Assembly: GCF_011634775.1 (NCBI RefSeq) | Contig: NZ_JAALXT010000007.1 | Coordinates: 434,001-498,000, forward strand | DNA from: Thalassoroseus pseudoceratinae | Lineage (GTDB): Bacteria; Planctomycetota; Planctomycetia; Planctomycetales; Planctomycetaceae | Length of the DNA: 64,000 nt | Direction of reading: 5' to 3' | Shown: in pieces, positions 1 through 8,708 of the stretch | How positions within the stretch are numbered: the stretch's first letter is position 1 | Layout: the number at the start of each line of letters is the position of its first letter | The notes under the pieces: model-generated | What the model saw: only the letters and a program-made list of their open reading frames with translations | Database searches by the model: none | Told to the model about the DNA's origin: nothing | Made by a program: the position numbers and the translations under genes

Positions 1-1495
1 ATCGCAACCCGATCTGCCATGTCATTTCAAAGCCAAGACCCCAACCGGTTTGGTCGCCCTGCGTCATCGTTTCGTATCCGCTGGCCAACCCCTGCGAAGT
101 CCGGCCGTCATTGTCGTTTTCGCCAAACAAATCGTCGCCGAAACCATTGACGTTGTAACTGCTGACGAAGTCCAAACGGGGTTTGGTCAGGCTTTTCGCG
201 GCTTGCAACTGAAGTTCGAGGCTCTTGATGTTGAACTTCTGGGTTCGCAATTCGACGCGATTGGTCAACGCTTGGGCCAAACTGACATGCCAGTCCGGGA
301 CGAACTTGGCCAACGGCGGTTCGTCAATTGGACGAATGATGCGACCATCGTTCACAGGTTGACCCATGATGCGTCGCAACTGTGTTTCGGTCGAGTAGAT
401 GTTCGACAACGCCGATTTGACGAGAGCCCGCGTTTCAAAGTATTGGGCCTTTGCTTGCAGTTCGTCTTCCCGTCCAAGATCACGGGCACCACCGGCTTCG
501 ATGATGAGCGACACTTCCCGCCACGTTCGGAGCGCACTGTTGCGAGCCACAACGGCGATGTCGTACAGACGATATTGCAAGTACAACTGCCAATACAAAC
601 GCTCCACGTCGCGAGCCAAGTTGCGAACCGACGTCTCAAACTGCGCGATGGTGATGTCGGCGTTGATTCGTGTGATCACAACCCCTTGGTTCACCCCGGT
701 CAGACCGCCGAAACTTTGTGCGATCGGGCCGGCAATTCGGGTGAACTCGGTTCCGGCACCAGCGAGCAACGGTTGCCGATACCCCAATTGTGCCAATCCC
801 GTGTACGACGAGGGGAACAACACGTTCGGGTTGTTCACACCGGAATAAAGCCAAGTGTGCGTCAACGAGAGCTGTCCGCCGGATGCGAACTGCTTCTGCA
901 AACTTGCCTGGAAGTTCCCGGTTTCGGAAACAAGTTCCCCCGCCGGTCCGATTCGCGGCGATGTGGCGTCGTCGGTAAGTGAGGTAATGGGGTTGAAGAA
1001 CAAACTGTTCTGAATTTGTTCGTCGCGACCCCAGTTCATTGAGACATTCAACGTCGGATCGAATGCCGACAACGCGGACTCCACACCACGTCCACCAAAC
1101 AGCACGCCGGATTCTTGAATCGCGGGGTCGTAGATACTCGGGGTGTTCGTTGCGTTGGCTAGCACGCCGCCGCGTTGACGGAATTCACTGGCCGTCCGAA
1201 TGACGGCATTGTTCTCCAACGCCAAGTGCAAGGCTTCTTCCAACGAGAGATCCCAGATCTCATCCTTGCGACGATCTTCGATGGTTCGTGGCAGGTCGGT
1301 CGCCATCGCCTCTCCGGTGGTATCGGAGAAGACGAGTGGGTACTCGACCTGCGTGGCGGCTTCTTTGTAGTAGTTCAAATCGGCATCACCGAGGTAATGC
1401 AGTTTGGGAGGATTGCTCGCGCAACCGGCGAGGATTGCCAATATTCCGGCAACCACGCAACCCGAGACTCGGTGCGTCATCGGCGACAAGTGCAT
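1..1495 (-). CDS. TolC-family outer membrane efflux lipoprotein (partial, C-terminus off window)
   Basis: The gene reads leftward and leaves the window with no stop, so about 498 N-terminal codons are visible. Residues 1-25 form a lipoprotein signal peptide with a lipobox ending LAGC, so Cys25 should be lipidated. After it comes SLEEALHLALENN, typical of the start of outer membrane efflux protein domains, then long amphipathic helices (FETSVRNLARDVERLYW and DELQAKAQYFETRA), an RIMGQPVNDGR turn and a second helical segment with RVELRTQKFNI. Known TolC-family proteins form the trimeric outer-membrane duct of tripartite efflux or type I export systems. No inner-membrane partner lies in the window, so the substrate is unknown. 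An alternative start is the ATG five codons downstream. Confidence 0.9.
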   Translation of the reverse strand, partial: MHLSPMTHRVSGCVVAGILAILAGCASNPPKLHYLGDADLNYYKEAATQVEYPLVFSDTTGEAMATDLPRTIEDRRKDEIWDLSLEEALHLALENNAVIRTASEFRQRGGVLANATNTPSIYDPAIQESGVLFGGRGVESALSAFDPTLNVSMNWGRDEQIQNSLFFNPITSLTDDATSPRIGPAGELVSETGNFQASLQKQFASGGQLSLTHTWLYSGVNNPNVLFPSSYTGLAQLGYRQPLLAGAGTEFTRIAGPIAQSFGGLTGVNQGVVITRINADITIAQFETSVRNLARDVERLYWQLYLQYRLYDIAVVARNSALRTWREVSLIIEAGGARDLGREDELQAKAQYFETRALVKSALSNIYSTETQLRRIMGQPVNDGRIIRPIDEPPLAKFVPDWHVSLAQALTNRVELRTQKFNIKSLELQLQAAKSLTKPRLDFVSSYNVNGFGDDLFGENDNDGRTSQGLASGYETMTQGDQTGWGLGFEMTWQIGLR

Positions 1496-1554
1496 AGATA
1501 GACCCTTTGACTCCGCGCAAAATTGGCACAAGCGGCAGAATCAGTATCGGCGGG

Positions 1555-1839
1555 TCAATCGGAAAAGTTTGACTGTTTTGTCGACGGGCCGAATTCGGTA
1601 TAGGGAATTCCCCGTAATTTTTTGAGCAAAATCAGTTCGCCAGCGTCATTTCCCTCGATTGCATGTCCAATGAATTGCAAACAATAGCCTCCAATGAACG
1701 CAGCTGCAGCGGCCAACCACTGCTCACGGACTAGGAAAACCACAGAGACAACAAACGTCAACGGCACACCGATCCAGTGCAGAATTTGGTTCCATCGGTT
1801 TTGATGGCGCGCGATGTAATTGGCAACAATGCGTTTCAC
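1555..1839 (-). CDS. Mpo1-like (DUF962) small membrane protein
   Basis: A 94-residue protein with a GTG start. The first half has the family signature of charged and aromatic residues followed by NQILHWIGVPL. It continues into two hydrophobic segments at about residues 25-42 and 46-62, the second containing GGYCLQFIGHAIEGN. This layout matches the DUF962/Mpo1-like family, in which conserved His and Asn residues at membrane edges are thought to hold iron. Yeast Mpo1 is a dioxygenase acting on 2-hydroxy fatty acids; the bacterial role is unproven. It is short for the family, which often has a longer second hydrophobic pair. It sits alone between the TolC-like gene and the protease gene, all on the minus strand. 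Confidence 0.75.
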   Translation of the reverse strand: MKRIVANYIARHQNRWNQILHWIGVPLTFVVSVVFLVREQWLAAAAAFIGGYCLQFIGHAIEGNDAGELILLKKLRGIPYTEFGPSTKQSNFSD

Positions 1840-1879
1840 GAAAGTCTCACTTTAACCAAACTCAAGGCCACTGTTTCAC

Positions 1880-4609
1880 TTAACGATTCAAACGCCGGAG
1901 GGCGTAACTCGCGGTGGATCGGCCGATGCTTTCCGGATCGGCTTTTGCCTGTTCTTCTAGCAAGGCTTTCGCATCATCGCCACCGATTTCACCGAGCGCT
2001 CGATACACATCCATGCGGAGGTTGCGATCCGAATGGTCGATCCATTTCGCAAGAAACGGGACCGACTTTTGCCCGATCGCCACCAATGCTTGTTTCACGT
2101 TCAGGCGGTCCAGTGGTTCGGACATTCGGGCTGCGATCGCCTCGGCCGCTTTGTCACCGCCGATCCGTCCCGCCGCCTCGATGGCTTTTCGTCGCACAGA
2201 ACCGCTGGAATCCTTCATAAATTCGAGGACGGTGTCCAGTTCGTTTTCGTCCGCCCAAACCAAGTATGCCGATCGGGCCTCGCGTTGCACACTGGTGCTG
2301 GTATCTTGCGTCAATTCTTTGAGAACTTTCAAGACGTCCGCACGTTTCTCTTCGTGATCGCTCGGCGTGAATCGGCTCAACGCAGACATCGCCGAATACC
2401 AGCGAAGGCGATCGCCGTCTTCGATGGTCTTGAGATGCTCGGCGAGCTTCTCCGGTGAATTCCTCTCCGCCTTCCGACGAGCGAGGTCGGCCTTGGCTTT
2501 GGCAGCGAGTTCTTCGCTTCGTTTCTTCTGTTCCGCCACCTCTTGCTCGGTCATCCGATGAATTGTGACGCTCAATGGTGTGCGGACAGTCTTGAATTCC
2601 GTGTTGGTCTCGAACACCAATTCATGTTCGATTTTTCGCGGCAGCATATCCGTGCGGTCGATCGTGATGGTCCCGCTGCCTTTCAGTCGAAACGCTGGTT
2701 TTTCCGCGTTTTCTGTCGTCTTGAAGTCGTATTGGCGATCGATGACATACGCCTCGTCCGTCACCGAAGCAATTCGGTAACTCCGGCTTTCCTCCGCCGC
2801 CAACAGAGTGATTGTCTCCTTCCGCCCGAACGGAGACGGTGCGAATCGAGAGCGAAATCGGGGAACGTAGAACGGGCCGAAATTGTCATTTTCCGATCGC
2901 GTGTGCTGAAGGATGACGGATCGATCAACGTTCCAACGAGTTCGTTGTTGGCGGGGCAACGGATCGAATGGCAAATGGGCGAGTGGTCCCAAGAGGTACG
3001 GAATCGATGCCGGTTCACCACCGTCGATGATGTTGCCGAGTTCATCGATCGTCATTCGACCATGGTTGTTGGTGTGTCCCGGCGTGCTTGGTCCGCGAAG
3101 ATAGCTGCGTTTCGTGCGTTTGTAGTGCGTGAGGAGCCCGTTGTATTTCAGCACGAACTGTTCGTCGCCCTGGATCGGCCCAATCGTCACCCGCACCAAC
3201 CCAATGGCCGGCGTGACACGTTTGGCAAGAATCGGACCGTCTAAATCGATTTCCGATTTCTCTCCGCCTAGCGAAACTTTGTGGGCCTTCGCCATCTTCT
3301 GGAGATCTTCCGAAGGCACCGCGAAACCGACGTTGGAGACTTTGTTGCCGGTCAGTTTCGCGCTTGCGATGCCGATGACTTCGCCACGATTGTTGACCAA
3401 CGGTCCACCGGAATTGCCGGGGTTGATGCTCGCATCGACTTGGAAGGTCTTGCCGTCTTCGTCGTCGATGAACCCGGCAATTGTACCTTTGGTGACTTTC
3501 ACACTCCGGCCGAGCACACCCGTCAACGGATAACCAATCGCACGGACATCTTGGGCCAACTCGACGACCTTTGAATCCCCCAACGGCAATACAGGCAAAT
3601 CCTTCGCGGTGATGCGGATGATCGCCAAATCGCGAGCGTGATCGGTGGCGACGGTCGTCGCGGCATACGTTTTTCCGCCGAGATCCACTTCAATCGAGCT
3701 AGCATTCTCCACGACATGAGCACAAGTTGCCATGTAGCCATCCGGACTGATGACGAACCCCGTTCCGCTGCCTTTCTCAGGTTCCCATTCGGCGGGGTGA
3801 TGATCGCGATCATTGAACGCGGTGTAGGTGCAGAGCCCGGACATGTCCTCGGAATAGTCCTTGAAGCCCGCTTTGATTTTGACTTGGAACGTGTAAACGC
3901 CGCCGGGTTTCCACCCGTAACGCAGTTTCCGTGGCGGAGCAGCTTCGGCATTGGCCGGATTGGTGGGTGGAGCAGGAACGATGTCTTTCGGTTCCGACTG
4001 CTTCTTTACAACAACTGGTTTTTCCGCCGTCAGCGGGGGATTGACTTTCGGCAGTTCCAGCTTCGGTTCCGCTGTCACATGGGCAATATCTTCGCCTCCC
4101 GGCGGCATCGGTTGTGGCACCAATTGCGGTTGCGGCACGGGTCGCGGTTTGAAATCGGGCAACTTGGGTTTTGGAGGGACGGGGATGTTGGGAGCGAACT
4201 GCGGCTGATCGTTTTGGGCAATCGGGGCTTGCTGAGCCGGGGGATTGTCGTTCTGCAGCAAGACAATCACCAACGCAACCGCCAACGCGAGAATGGCCAC
4301 CGCACCCCCGGCAATCCCGAACCAAACACCGTTCGAAGACGGTTGAACCGGCCCGCGGGAACGTCGTCGCTGGCGGGACGGCTGACCTTCGAAAATATCG
4401 TCGAACGGATCGCGGCGATTGTCATCGTCCAAGATTTCCAAGTCGTCAGCACCGTATTCGACGGTGGCCGAGGACGAGCCAAGACCGAAGTCCGTGAGGT
4501 CGATTTCCTCCCGGCAACGTGGGCAGCGGATCCATTCACGATCGGGAAGACCGTCGCGGAATCGAATTGTCACATCGCAGGCAGGGCAGTGGAGTTGATC
4601 GTGCGGCAT
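1880..4609 (-). CDS. Membrane-anchored trypsin-like serine protease with zinc ribbon and HEAT repeats
   Basis: The start chosen is the ATG before PHDQLHCPAC, with AAGGG eight bases upstream; an in-frame ATG 21 codons earlier has weaker support. Order of parts: a Cys4 zinc ribbon (CPAC...CPRC) in the first 40 residues; an acidic and Arg-rich linker; one membrane helix near residue 120; a Pro/Gln-rich stretch; then a DegP-type (S1C) protease domain with His in CAHVV (about 298), Asp in ARDLAII (about 326) and Ser in GNSGGPL (about 399). A beta-rich region follows, then a Lys/Glu/Ala coiled coil and HEAT-like repeats to the end. No PDZ domain is evident. Inference: the protease domain lies outside the cytoplasmic membrane and the zinc ribbon inside. 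Substrates are unknown. Confidence 0.88.
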   Translation of the reverse strand: MPHDQLHCPACDVTIRFRDGLPDREWIRCPRCREEIDLTDFGLGSSSATVEYGADDLEILDDDNRRDPFDDIFEGQPSRQRRRSRGPVQPSSNGVWFGIAGGAVAILALAVALVIVLLQNDNPPAQQAPIAQNDQPQFAPNIPVPPKPKLPDFKPRPVPQPQLVPQPMPPGGEDIAHVTAEPKLELPKVNPPLTAEKPVVVKKQSEPKDIVPAPPTNPANAEAAPPRKLRYGWKPGGVYTFQVKIKAGFKDYSEDMSGLCTYTAFNDRDHHPAEWEPEKGSGTGFVISPDGYMATCAHVVENASSIEVDLGGKTYAATTVATDHARDLAIIRITAKDLPVLPLGDSKVVELAQDVRAIGYPLTGVLGRSVKVTKGTIAGFIDDEDGKTFQVDASINPGNSGGPLVNNRGEVIGIASAKLTGNKVSNVGFAVPSEDLQKMAKAHKVSLGGEKSEIDLDGPILAKRVTPAIGLVRVTIGPIQGDEQFVLKYNGLLTHYKRTKRSYLRGPSTPGHTNNHGRMTIDELGNIIDGGEPASIPYLLGPLAHLPFDPLPRQQRTRWNVDRSVILQHTRSENDNFGPFYVPRFRSRFAPSPFGRKETITLLAAEESRSYRIASVTDEAYVIDRQYDFKTTENAEKPAFRLKGSGTITIDRTDMLPRKIEHELVFETNTEFKTVRTPLSVTIHRMTEQEVAEQKKRSEELAAKAKADLARRKAERNSPEKLAEHLKTIEDGDRLRWYSAMSALSRFTPSDHEEKRADVLKVLKELTQDTSTSVQREARSAYLVWADENELDTVLEFMKDSSGSVRRKAIEAAGRIGGDKAAEAIAARMSEPLDRLNVKQALVAIGQKSVPFLAKWIDHSDRNLRMDVYRALGEIGGDDAKALLEEQAKADPESIGRSTASYALRRLNR

Positions 4610-4736
4610 GGGAGAGGCCCTTAGAAGAATCCGCATTGGGATCGGCAGCGTGAAATCGCTTGGTCGATCCATTCGATTCTACCGAGCATGATGCCCACCG
4701 CAACACGTGGACAGCGGTTTTCCGATCAGGACCGCT

Positions 4737-7223
4737 TTAACTGGCGGGCGTTGCGGCTGGTTGCAGCCATTTTGCGATCAGATCCAACAATGCTTGCCGG
4801 CGGATGGGTTTGGTGGCGTAATCACTGAACCCAACCGCGTGACATCGCTCGGCGACCTCGGGCATCGCGTGTGCCGTCAACGCGACGATGGGGCGTTCAT
4901 AACCCAACGCTCGCAATTCTCGTGTGGCGCTGTAGCCATCCAGCACCGGCATTTCCAAGTCCATCAGAATCAAATCGAAGTCGTCCCAACCGGCTTCGAC
5001 GGCTTCCAACGCTTCGCGACCATTCACCGCAATCGAAACGGTGAAACCAGCTTTCTGCAACAGGAATTTGAACAGTCGTTGGTTGTCCGGTCCGTCTTCC
5101 GCTAGGAGGACATGTCGACTTTTTGAGAGTCCTTCGGTGACGTGTGTCGGTTGCGACTTGGCATGTACGGATTCCCGCGCTGAGTTTTCGAGCGGGGCCG
5201 ATTCGACATACGGAATCACGAATCGGAACGTACTGCCTTCTCCAAGACGACTTTCCAACGAGATTTCCCCACCAAGCATCTCCACGAGACGCTTGCAAAT
5301 TGTCAGACCCAGCCCGGTTCCGCCGTGTTGACGGGTCGCGGAGTCATCGACCTGAGTGAATGGTTCAAAGAGCCGATCCAGGTTCTTTTCATCCACCCCG
5401 ATTCCTGTATCCGTGACCGCGAACTCCAGCAGTTGCCGTTCTCCCGAGGATGTTTGTTTGGTTTGCAAACAGACCTCGATCGAACCTTCGTGGGTGAACT
5501 TCAACGCATTCCCGATCAAGTTGATCAAAATTTGACGCAACCGCGTAAGATCGGATTCGATCCACGCAGGAACCAGTCCTACAGTGGTCACACGAAGTGC
5601 GATCCGCGAGTTTTTTGTTCGCCAATGAAGTGACTCGACGACCTCGTTCACTAACAGCCGTGGCGATAGTCGCTGAGTGTGCATCGTCATGCGACCGGCT
5701 TCGATTTTGGAGAGATCGAGAATGTCGTTGATCAAACTCAGTAGATGATCGCCATTTCGCCGGATCGTATTCGCCGCTTCGATGTGTTGAGTTTCCGACA
5801 CCGATTGGGCGAGCACGTCAGCAAACCCAAGGATCGCGCTCATGGGCGTGCGGATCTCGTGACTCATGTTGGCGAGGAATTGGCTCTTGGCATGGTTCGC
5901 GGCTTCGGCGGCTTTCTTGGCCGCTTCCAATTCACCTTGGGTTTCGATCAACGTGGTCACATCAATTGCCACCACAAGGATTCGCTCGACATTCCCGTGA
6001 ACGTCGAACAGAGGGATCTTGTCGGTTCGAAGCCAACTCGTGCTGCCATCACCGTTCTTGACCGGCTCGACAATTCCGTAACGGGGTTTTCCCGTCCGCG
6101 CGACTTTCAAATCGTCTTCGTAAAAGGCATCGGCTTCCGTCGGATAGATTTCCCGCGTGTGGCGACCTTCGATGGCCTCGATCGGCAGCCCCACCGCATC
6201 GGCGGCAAATTGATTGATCCGCAGAATCCGGTTTTTGGTGTCCTTGAAAACGACGAACGCCCGCAAGCCATCGAGGATGCGTTGTGTTTCCTGCTTTTGC
6301 CGCTGCAGTTCGTTCTTGCGAGCGATCATCTCAGTTTGGTCGATCACAACGACATGGATACCCTGCACACTGCCGTCATCGTGTCGATCGGGAACGAGTG
6401 TCACTTCGCTTCCCAAGCGTCGACCGTCGAAATCAGTATGACGCATCTCATAGCGAACCGTCTCACCCTGAAATGCGGATTCCAGGTACGGCAACGCTTG
6501 CTCGTAACTCTCGTCGCCAACGATATCGCGGACGTGTTCGCCAATAATCTCGTCACGAGTTTTGCCGAAGAATTCCTCGTACTTGGCGTTTACGAACCCG
6601 TACCGATAGTCCCGATCGACATAGCTGATGAAAGCCGGGATGATGTCGGTGGTCATTCGCAGATGCGCTTCACTCGCGTTCAATCGGTTCGCACGGCGGG
6701 TGATGTCTTCGTTGCTCGCTTGCAGTTGCAATGCCGTCGATCGGAGTCGCACGAGCTGCTCGATTTGCCCGGCGAAAGTTTCCAAGGTCTTCCGCTGCAA
6801 TTCGCTGAAGTCCCGAGTGACAGAATCCGCAACGCCGATGGTTCCGATCGGTTGACCGTTGGGACATCGAACCGGCACGCCGACATACGCACGCACGCCT
6901 CCGTCGGCGGTGCACATCGGATTCTCGACGAAGCGTTCGTCAGCGTGTGTATCAGGGACGATCAGCGGTTGAGCATGCAAAATCGTTTGGCCGCACAACG
7001 CGATCGCACGTGGGAACTCTTGTTCGTCGAAGCCGAATCGACTTTTGTACCAACACCGCTCGCTATCCACGAAGCAAACAAACGCCATCGGCGTTTGGCA
7101 AATCTCGGCAGCCAACTCGACTAACCGATCGAATTCGGCTTCGGCCGGGGAATCGAGAATTGCGAGTCGCCGAAGCGCATCGATTCGCTCTGACTCATTG
7201 ATGTCTTGACGAAGGCCGGACAT
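4737..7223 (-). CDS. Hybrid sensor histidine kinase (GAF-PAS-PAS-HisKA-HATPase-REC)
   Basis: The start is the ATG of MSGLRQD, with GGGAG seven bases upstream; an earlier in-frame ATG adds 21 unlikely residues. About 828 residues. Domains in order: a GAF domain (about 10-165) of the kind that begins with ALRRLAILDSPAE; two PAS domains (about 195-310 and 320-435); HisKA with FLANMSHEIRTP and phospho-acceptor His near 454; HATPase_c with a GTGLGL box; and a C-terminal receiver with phospho-acceptor Asp near 755 in LMDLEMPVLDG. There is no membrane segment, so it should sense a cytoplasmic signal. No Hpt protein or output regulator is adjacent, so phosphate probably passes to a distant partner. 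Confidence 0.95.
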   Translation of the reverse strand: MSGLRQDINESERIDALRRLAILDSPAEAEFDRLVELAAEICQTPMAFVCFVDSERCWYKSRFGFDEQEFPRAIALCGQTILHAQPLIVPDTHADERFVENPMCTADGGVRAYVGVPVRCPNGQPIGTIGVADSVTRDFSELQRKTLETFAGQIEQLVRLRSTALQLQASNEDITRRANRLNASEAHLRMTTDIIPAFISYVDRDYRYGFVNAKYEEFFGKTRDEIIGEHVRDIVGDESYEQALPYLESAFQGETVRYEMRHTDFDGRRLGSEVTLVPDRHDDGSVQGIHVVVIDQTEMIARKNELQRQKQETQRILDGLRAFVVFKDTKNRILRINQFAADAVGLPIEAIEGRHTREIYPTEADAFYEDDLKVARTGKPRYGIVEPVKNGDGSTSWLRTDKIPLFDVHGNVERILVVAIDVTTLIETQGELEAAKKAAEAANHAKSQFLANMSHEIRTPMSAILGFADVLAQSVSETQHIEAANTIRRNGDHLLSLINDILDLSKIEAGRMTMHTQRLSPRLLVNEVVESLHWRTKNSRIALRVTTVGLVPAWIESDLTRLRQILINLIGNALKFTHEGSIEVCLQTKQTSSGERQLLEFAVTDTGIGVDEKNLDRLFEPFTQVDDSATRQHGGTGLGLTICKRLVEMLGGEISLESRLGEGSTFRFVIPYVESAPLENSARESVHAKSQPTHVTEGLSKSRHVLLAEDGPDNQRLFKFLLQKAGFTVSIAVNGREALEAVEAGWDDFDLILMDLEMPVLDGYSATRELRALGYERPIVALTAHAMPEVAERCHAVGFSDYATKPIRRQALLDLIAKWLQPAATPAS

Positions 7224-7394
7224 CAGCTGGCTCCCAAAACTGTGGACATCGGTTGGTGGTGATGCAAAAAAGCATCCCGGATTCAACCATACGTCGTGTT
7301 TGAGAGACGTCGGACGTCAACGAGTGACGACAGTGTGTTCTTCTAAGAAGTTCTCCGAATTGTTCGTTTTTAGCGGTTTCGCCGGTCGTCGAGT

Positions 7395-8402
7395 TTACTT
7401 CCAGTAAACCTTCAGGACGTACCAAATGACGATCGGCGGAACAATCAACGTGAACAAGAACGGGACTACGGGAATGAACTTCAAGGATTCCGGCAGGATG
7501 AACGTGTCGATCATCACGGAGCCAATAATGCCCCAGCACATCATGATGATCCCGAGACTCTTCCGTTCTCGCTGTTCATCAGGTGTGAGTTGCGACCAGG
7601 ATTTGTTCTCCGTCGACTTCTTCTGCTTGACGACTTTCCCGCCGCCGGTGTTACCCGTTGGAGCCGCCGCGGCGACGGCTTCGTCCCGCATGCCGGGTTG
7701 ATAGTATTTCGCAATTCCCTGGTTGACCGCCAACGGCGTGGCCATCACCGCCCGCATCGGCATGCCGTAGCGAACTTGGATTTCTTCTTCCAGATCGGGA
7801 GTGGGTTCGTAGGCACACGCGACCATCACGACATCGTCGTCCACGAACAACGGCAGAACGGCGTTGCGTTTGACGAAGTTTCGCGGCACACGGTCGAGAA
7901 CGTCGTCGTCGGGCGTGGTCTCGGAAAGATCGATGTACGGTCGACCCAACTCCTGCGCGTAGGCACGGGTGGCGGTTTCGGCGTCGGTCACTTTCATCTG
8001 CACGACGGCATCGCGATGAGACAACCCACGGGCTTGGGCGAATTCTTCGGTCTCGCGTGCTTGATCTCGAGAAAGAACCTTCCGCTCAACCAGCACCCGC
8101 AACATCGGCTTGCGACCGCCTTCGTCGGCATCGTCGAACTCGCGACCGAGACTCTCGTCGTAGTCGCGTTTGCGTTCGGTGTCGGTCAGGCAGAGCATCG
8201 CCTTGGCCAACTCATTCAGCAGGTCTTGCGACTTCTGCATGTACTGACCGGTGGCGTACTTTCGTACGACCGCATTCAATTTTTTGTAGTGCTTCTGGAC
8301 TTTCTCCGGATCATCCTCGAACTGTTTCAGCCGAAGCAGCGTGTAATAATCTGGCGGCCGTTCCCCTTCGGGAATCCCGAGCCAATCCTTGTATACGTCC
8401 AT
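7395..8402 (-). CDS. J-domain-like / MshEN (GspE N-terminal) fusion membrane protein
   Basis: 335 residues. Residues 1-90 resemble a J-domain by helix pattern: PPDYYTLLRL, a basic KHYKKLNAVV helix, then LLNELAKAMLCLTDTERKRDYDESL. The HPD tripeptide needed to stimulate Hsp70 ATPase is absent. Residues about 100-240 match the GspE/MshE N-terminal domain (LVERKVLSRDQARE, LGRPYIDLSE, RNAVLPLF, then a YGMPMRAVMATP segment). A polar linker with Lys-rich KQKKS and two membrane helices (about 283-330) finish the protein. It lies 306 bases downstream of a lidless Hsp70 gene on the same strand, which suggests a functional pair. The MshEN domain binds c-di-GMP in some relatives, but whether it does here is unknown. 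Confidence 0.85.
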   Translation of the reverse strand: MDVYKDWLGIPEGERPPDYYTLLRLKQFEDDPEKVQKHYKKLNAVVRKYATGQYMQKSQDLLNELAKAMLCLTDTERKRDYDESLGREFDDADEGGRKPMLRVLVERKVLSRDQARETEEFAQARGLSHRDAVVQMKVTDAETATRAYAQELGRPYIDLSETTPDDDVLDRVPRNFVKRNAVLPLFVDDDVVMVACAYEPTPDLEEEIQVRYGMPMRAVMATPLAVNQGIAKYYQPGMRDEAVAAAAPTGNTGGGKVVKQKKSTENKSWSQLTPDEQRERKSLGIIMMCWGIIGSVMIDTFILPESLKFIPVVPFLFTLIVPPIVIWYVLKVYWK

Positions 8403-8708
8403 GGTGCTTGTCAGTGGTTAGTAGTCAGTTGGATTCACTCGACCGATCGAATTGAGATCAACATTGAACGTGGGTGTCACTCAACCATCAATGTCTTCAG
8501 TCATAGAATTTGCTCGGTTTCCAAGGGTTCTGTGTGATCGACACGCTGGAGCCAGTGATTGATTTTGTCGAGCGAACCCTTCGCGACTTTGACAAACCTT
8601 TGATTATCTTGGATTGAACCGTGTCCGCAACCCTATGCGTGAACTGAGTCCGAGTCATGCGAAACCCGGACTCGTGAGGAATGACTCACGGTGGCCAAAA
8701 ACCGCCGA
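8403..8708. other. Intergenic spacer between the J/MshEN gene and the Hsp70 gene
   Basis: About 306 bases with no credible gene. It holds a short hairpin at about 8673-8690 (CGTGAG arms) just past the Hsp70 stop, and a direct-repeat-like tract (GTCAGTGGTTAGTAGTCAGT) just upstream of the J/MshEN start. The long spacer suggests the second gene may have its own promoter, though no clear -35/-10 pair is recognised. Confidence 0.4.

Noticed and set aside
50-982. Plus-strand open frame of 310 codons opposite the TolC-like gene
   Set aside because: The minus strand reads as a clear efflux protein with a lipobox; the plus frame has no family features and no RBS.
3638-4624. Plus-strand frame of 328 codons opposite the protease gene
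   Set aside because: Antisense to the catalytic domain and linker, with no domain or RBS.
5745-7124. Plus-strand frame of 459 codons opposite the hybrid kinase
   Set aside because: It is antisense to conserved GAF and PAS domains and shows no recognisable domain.
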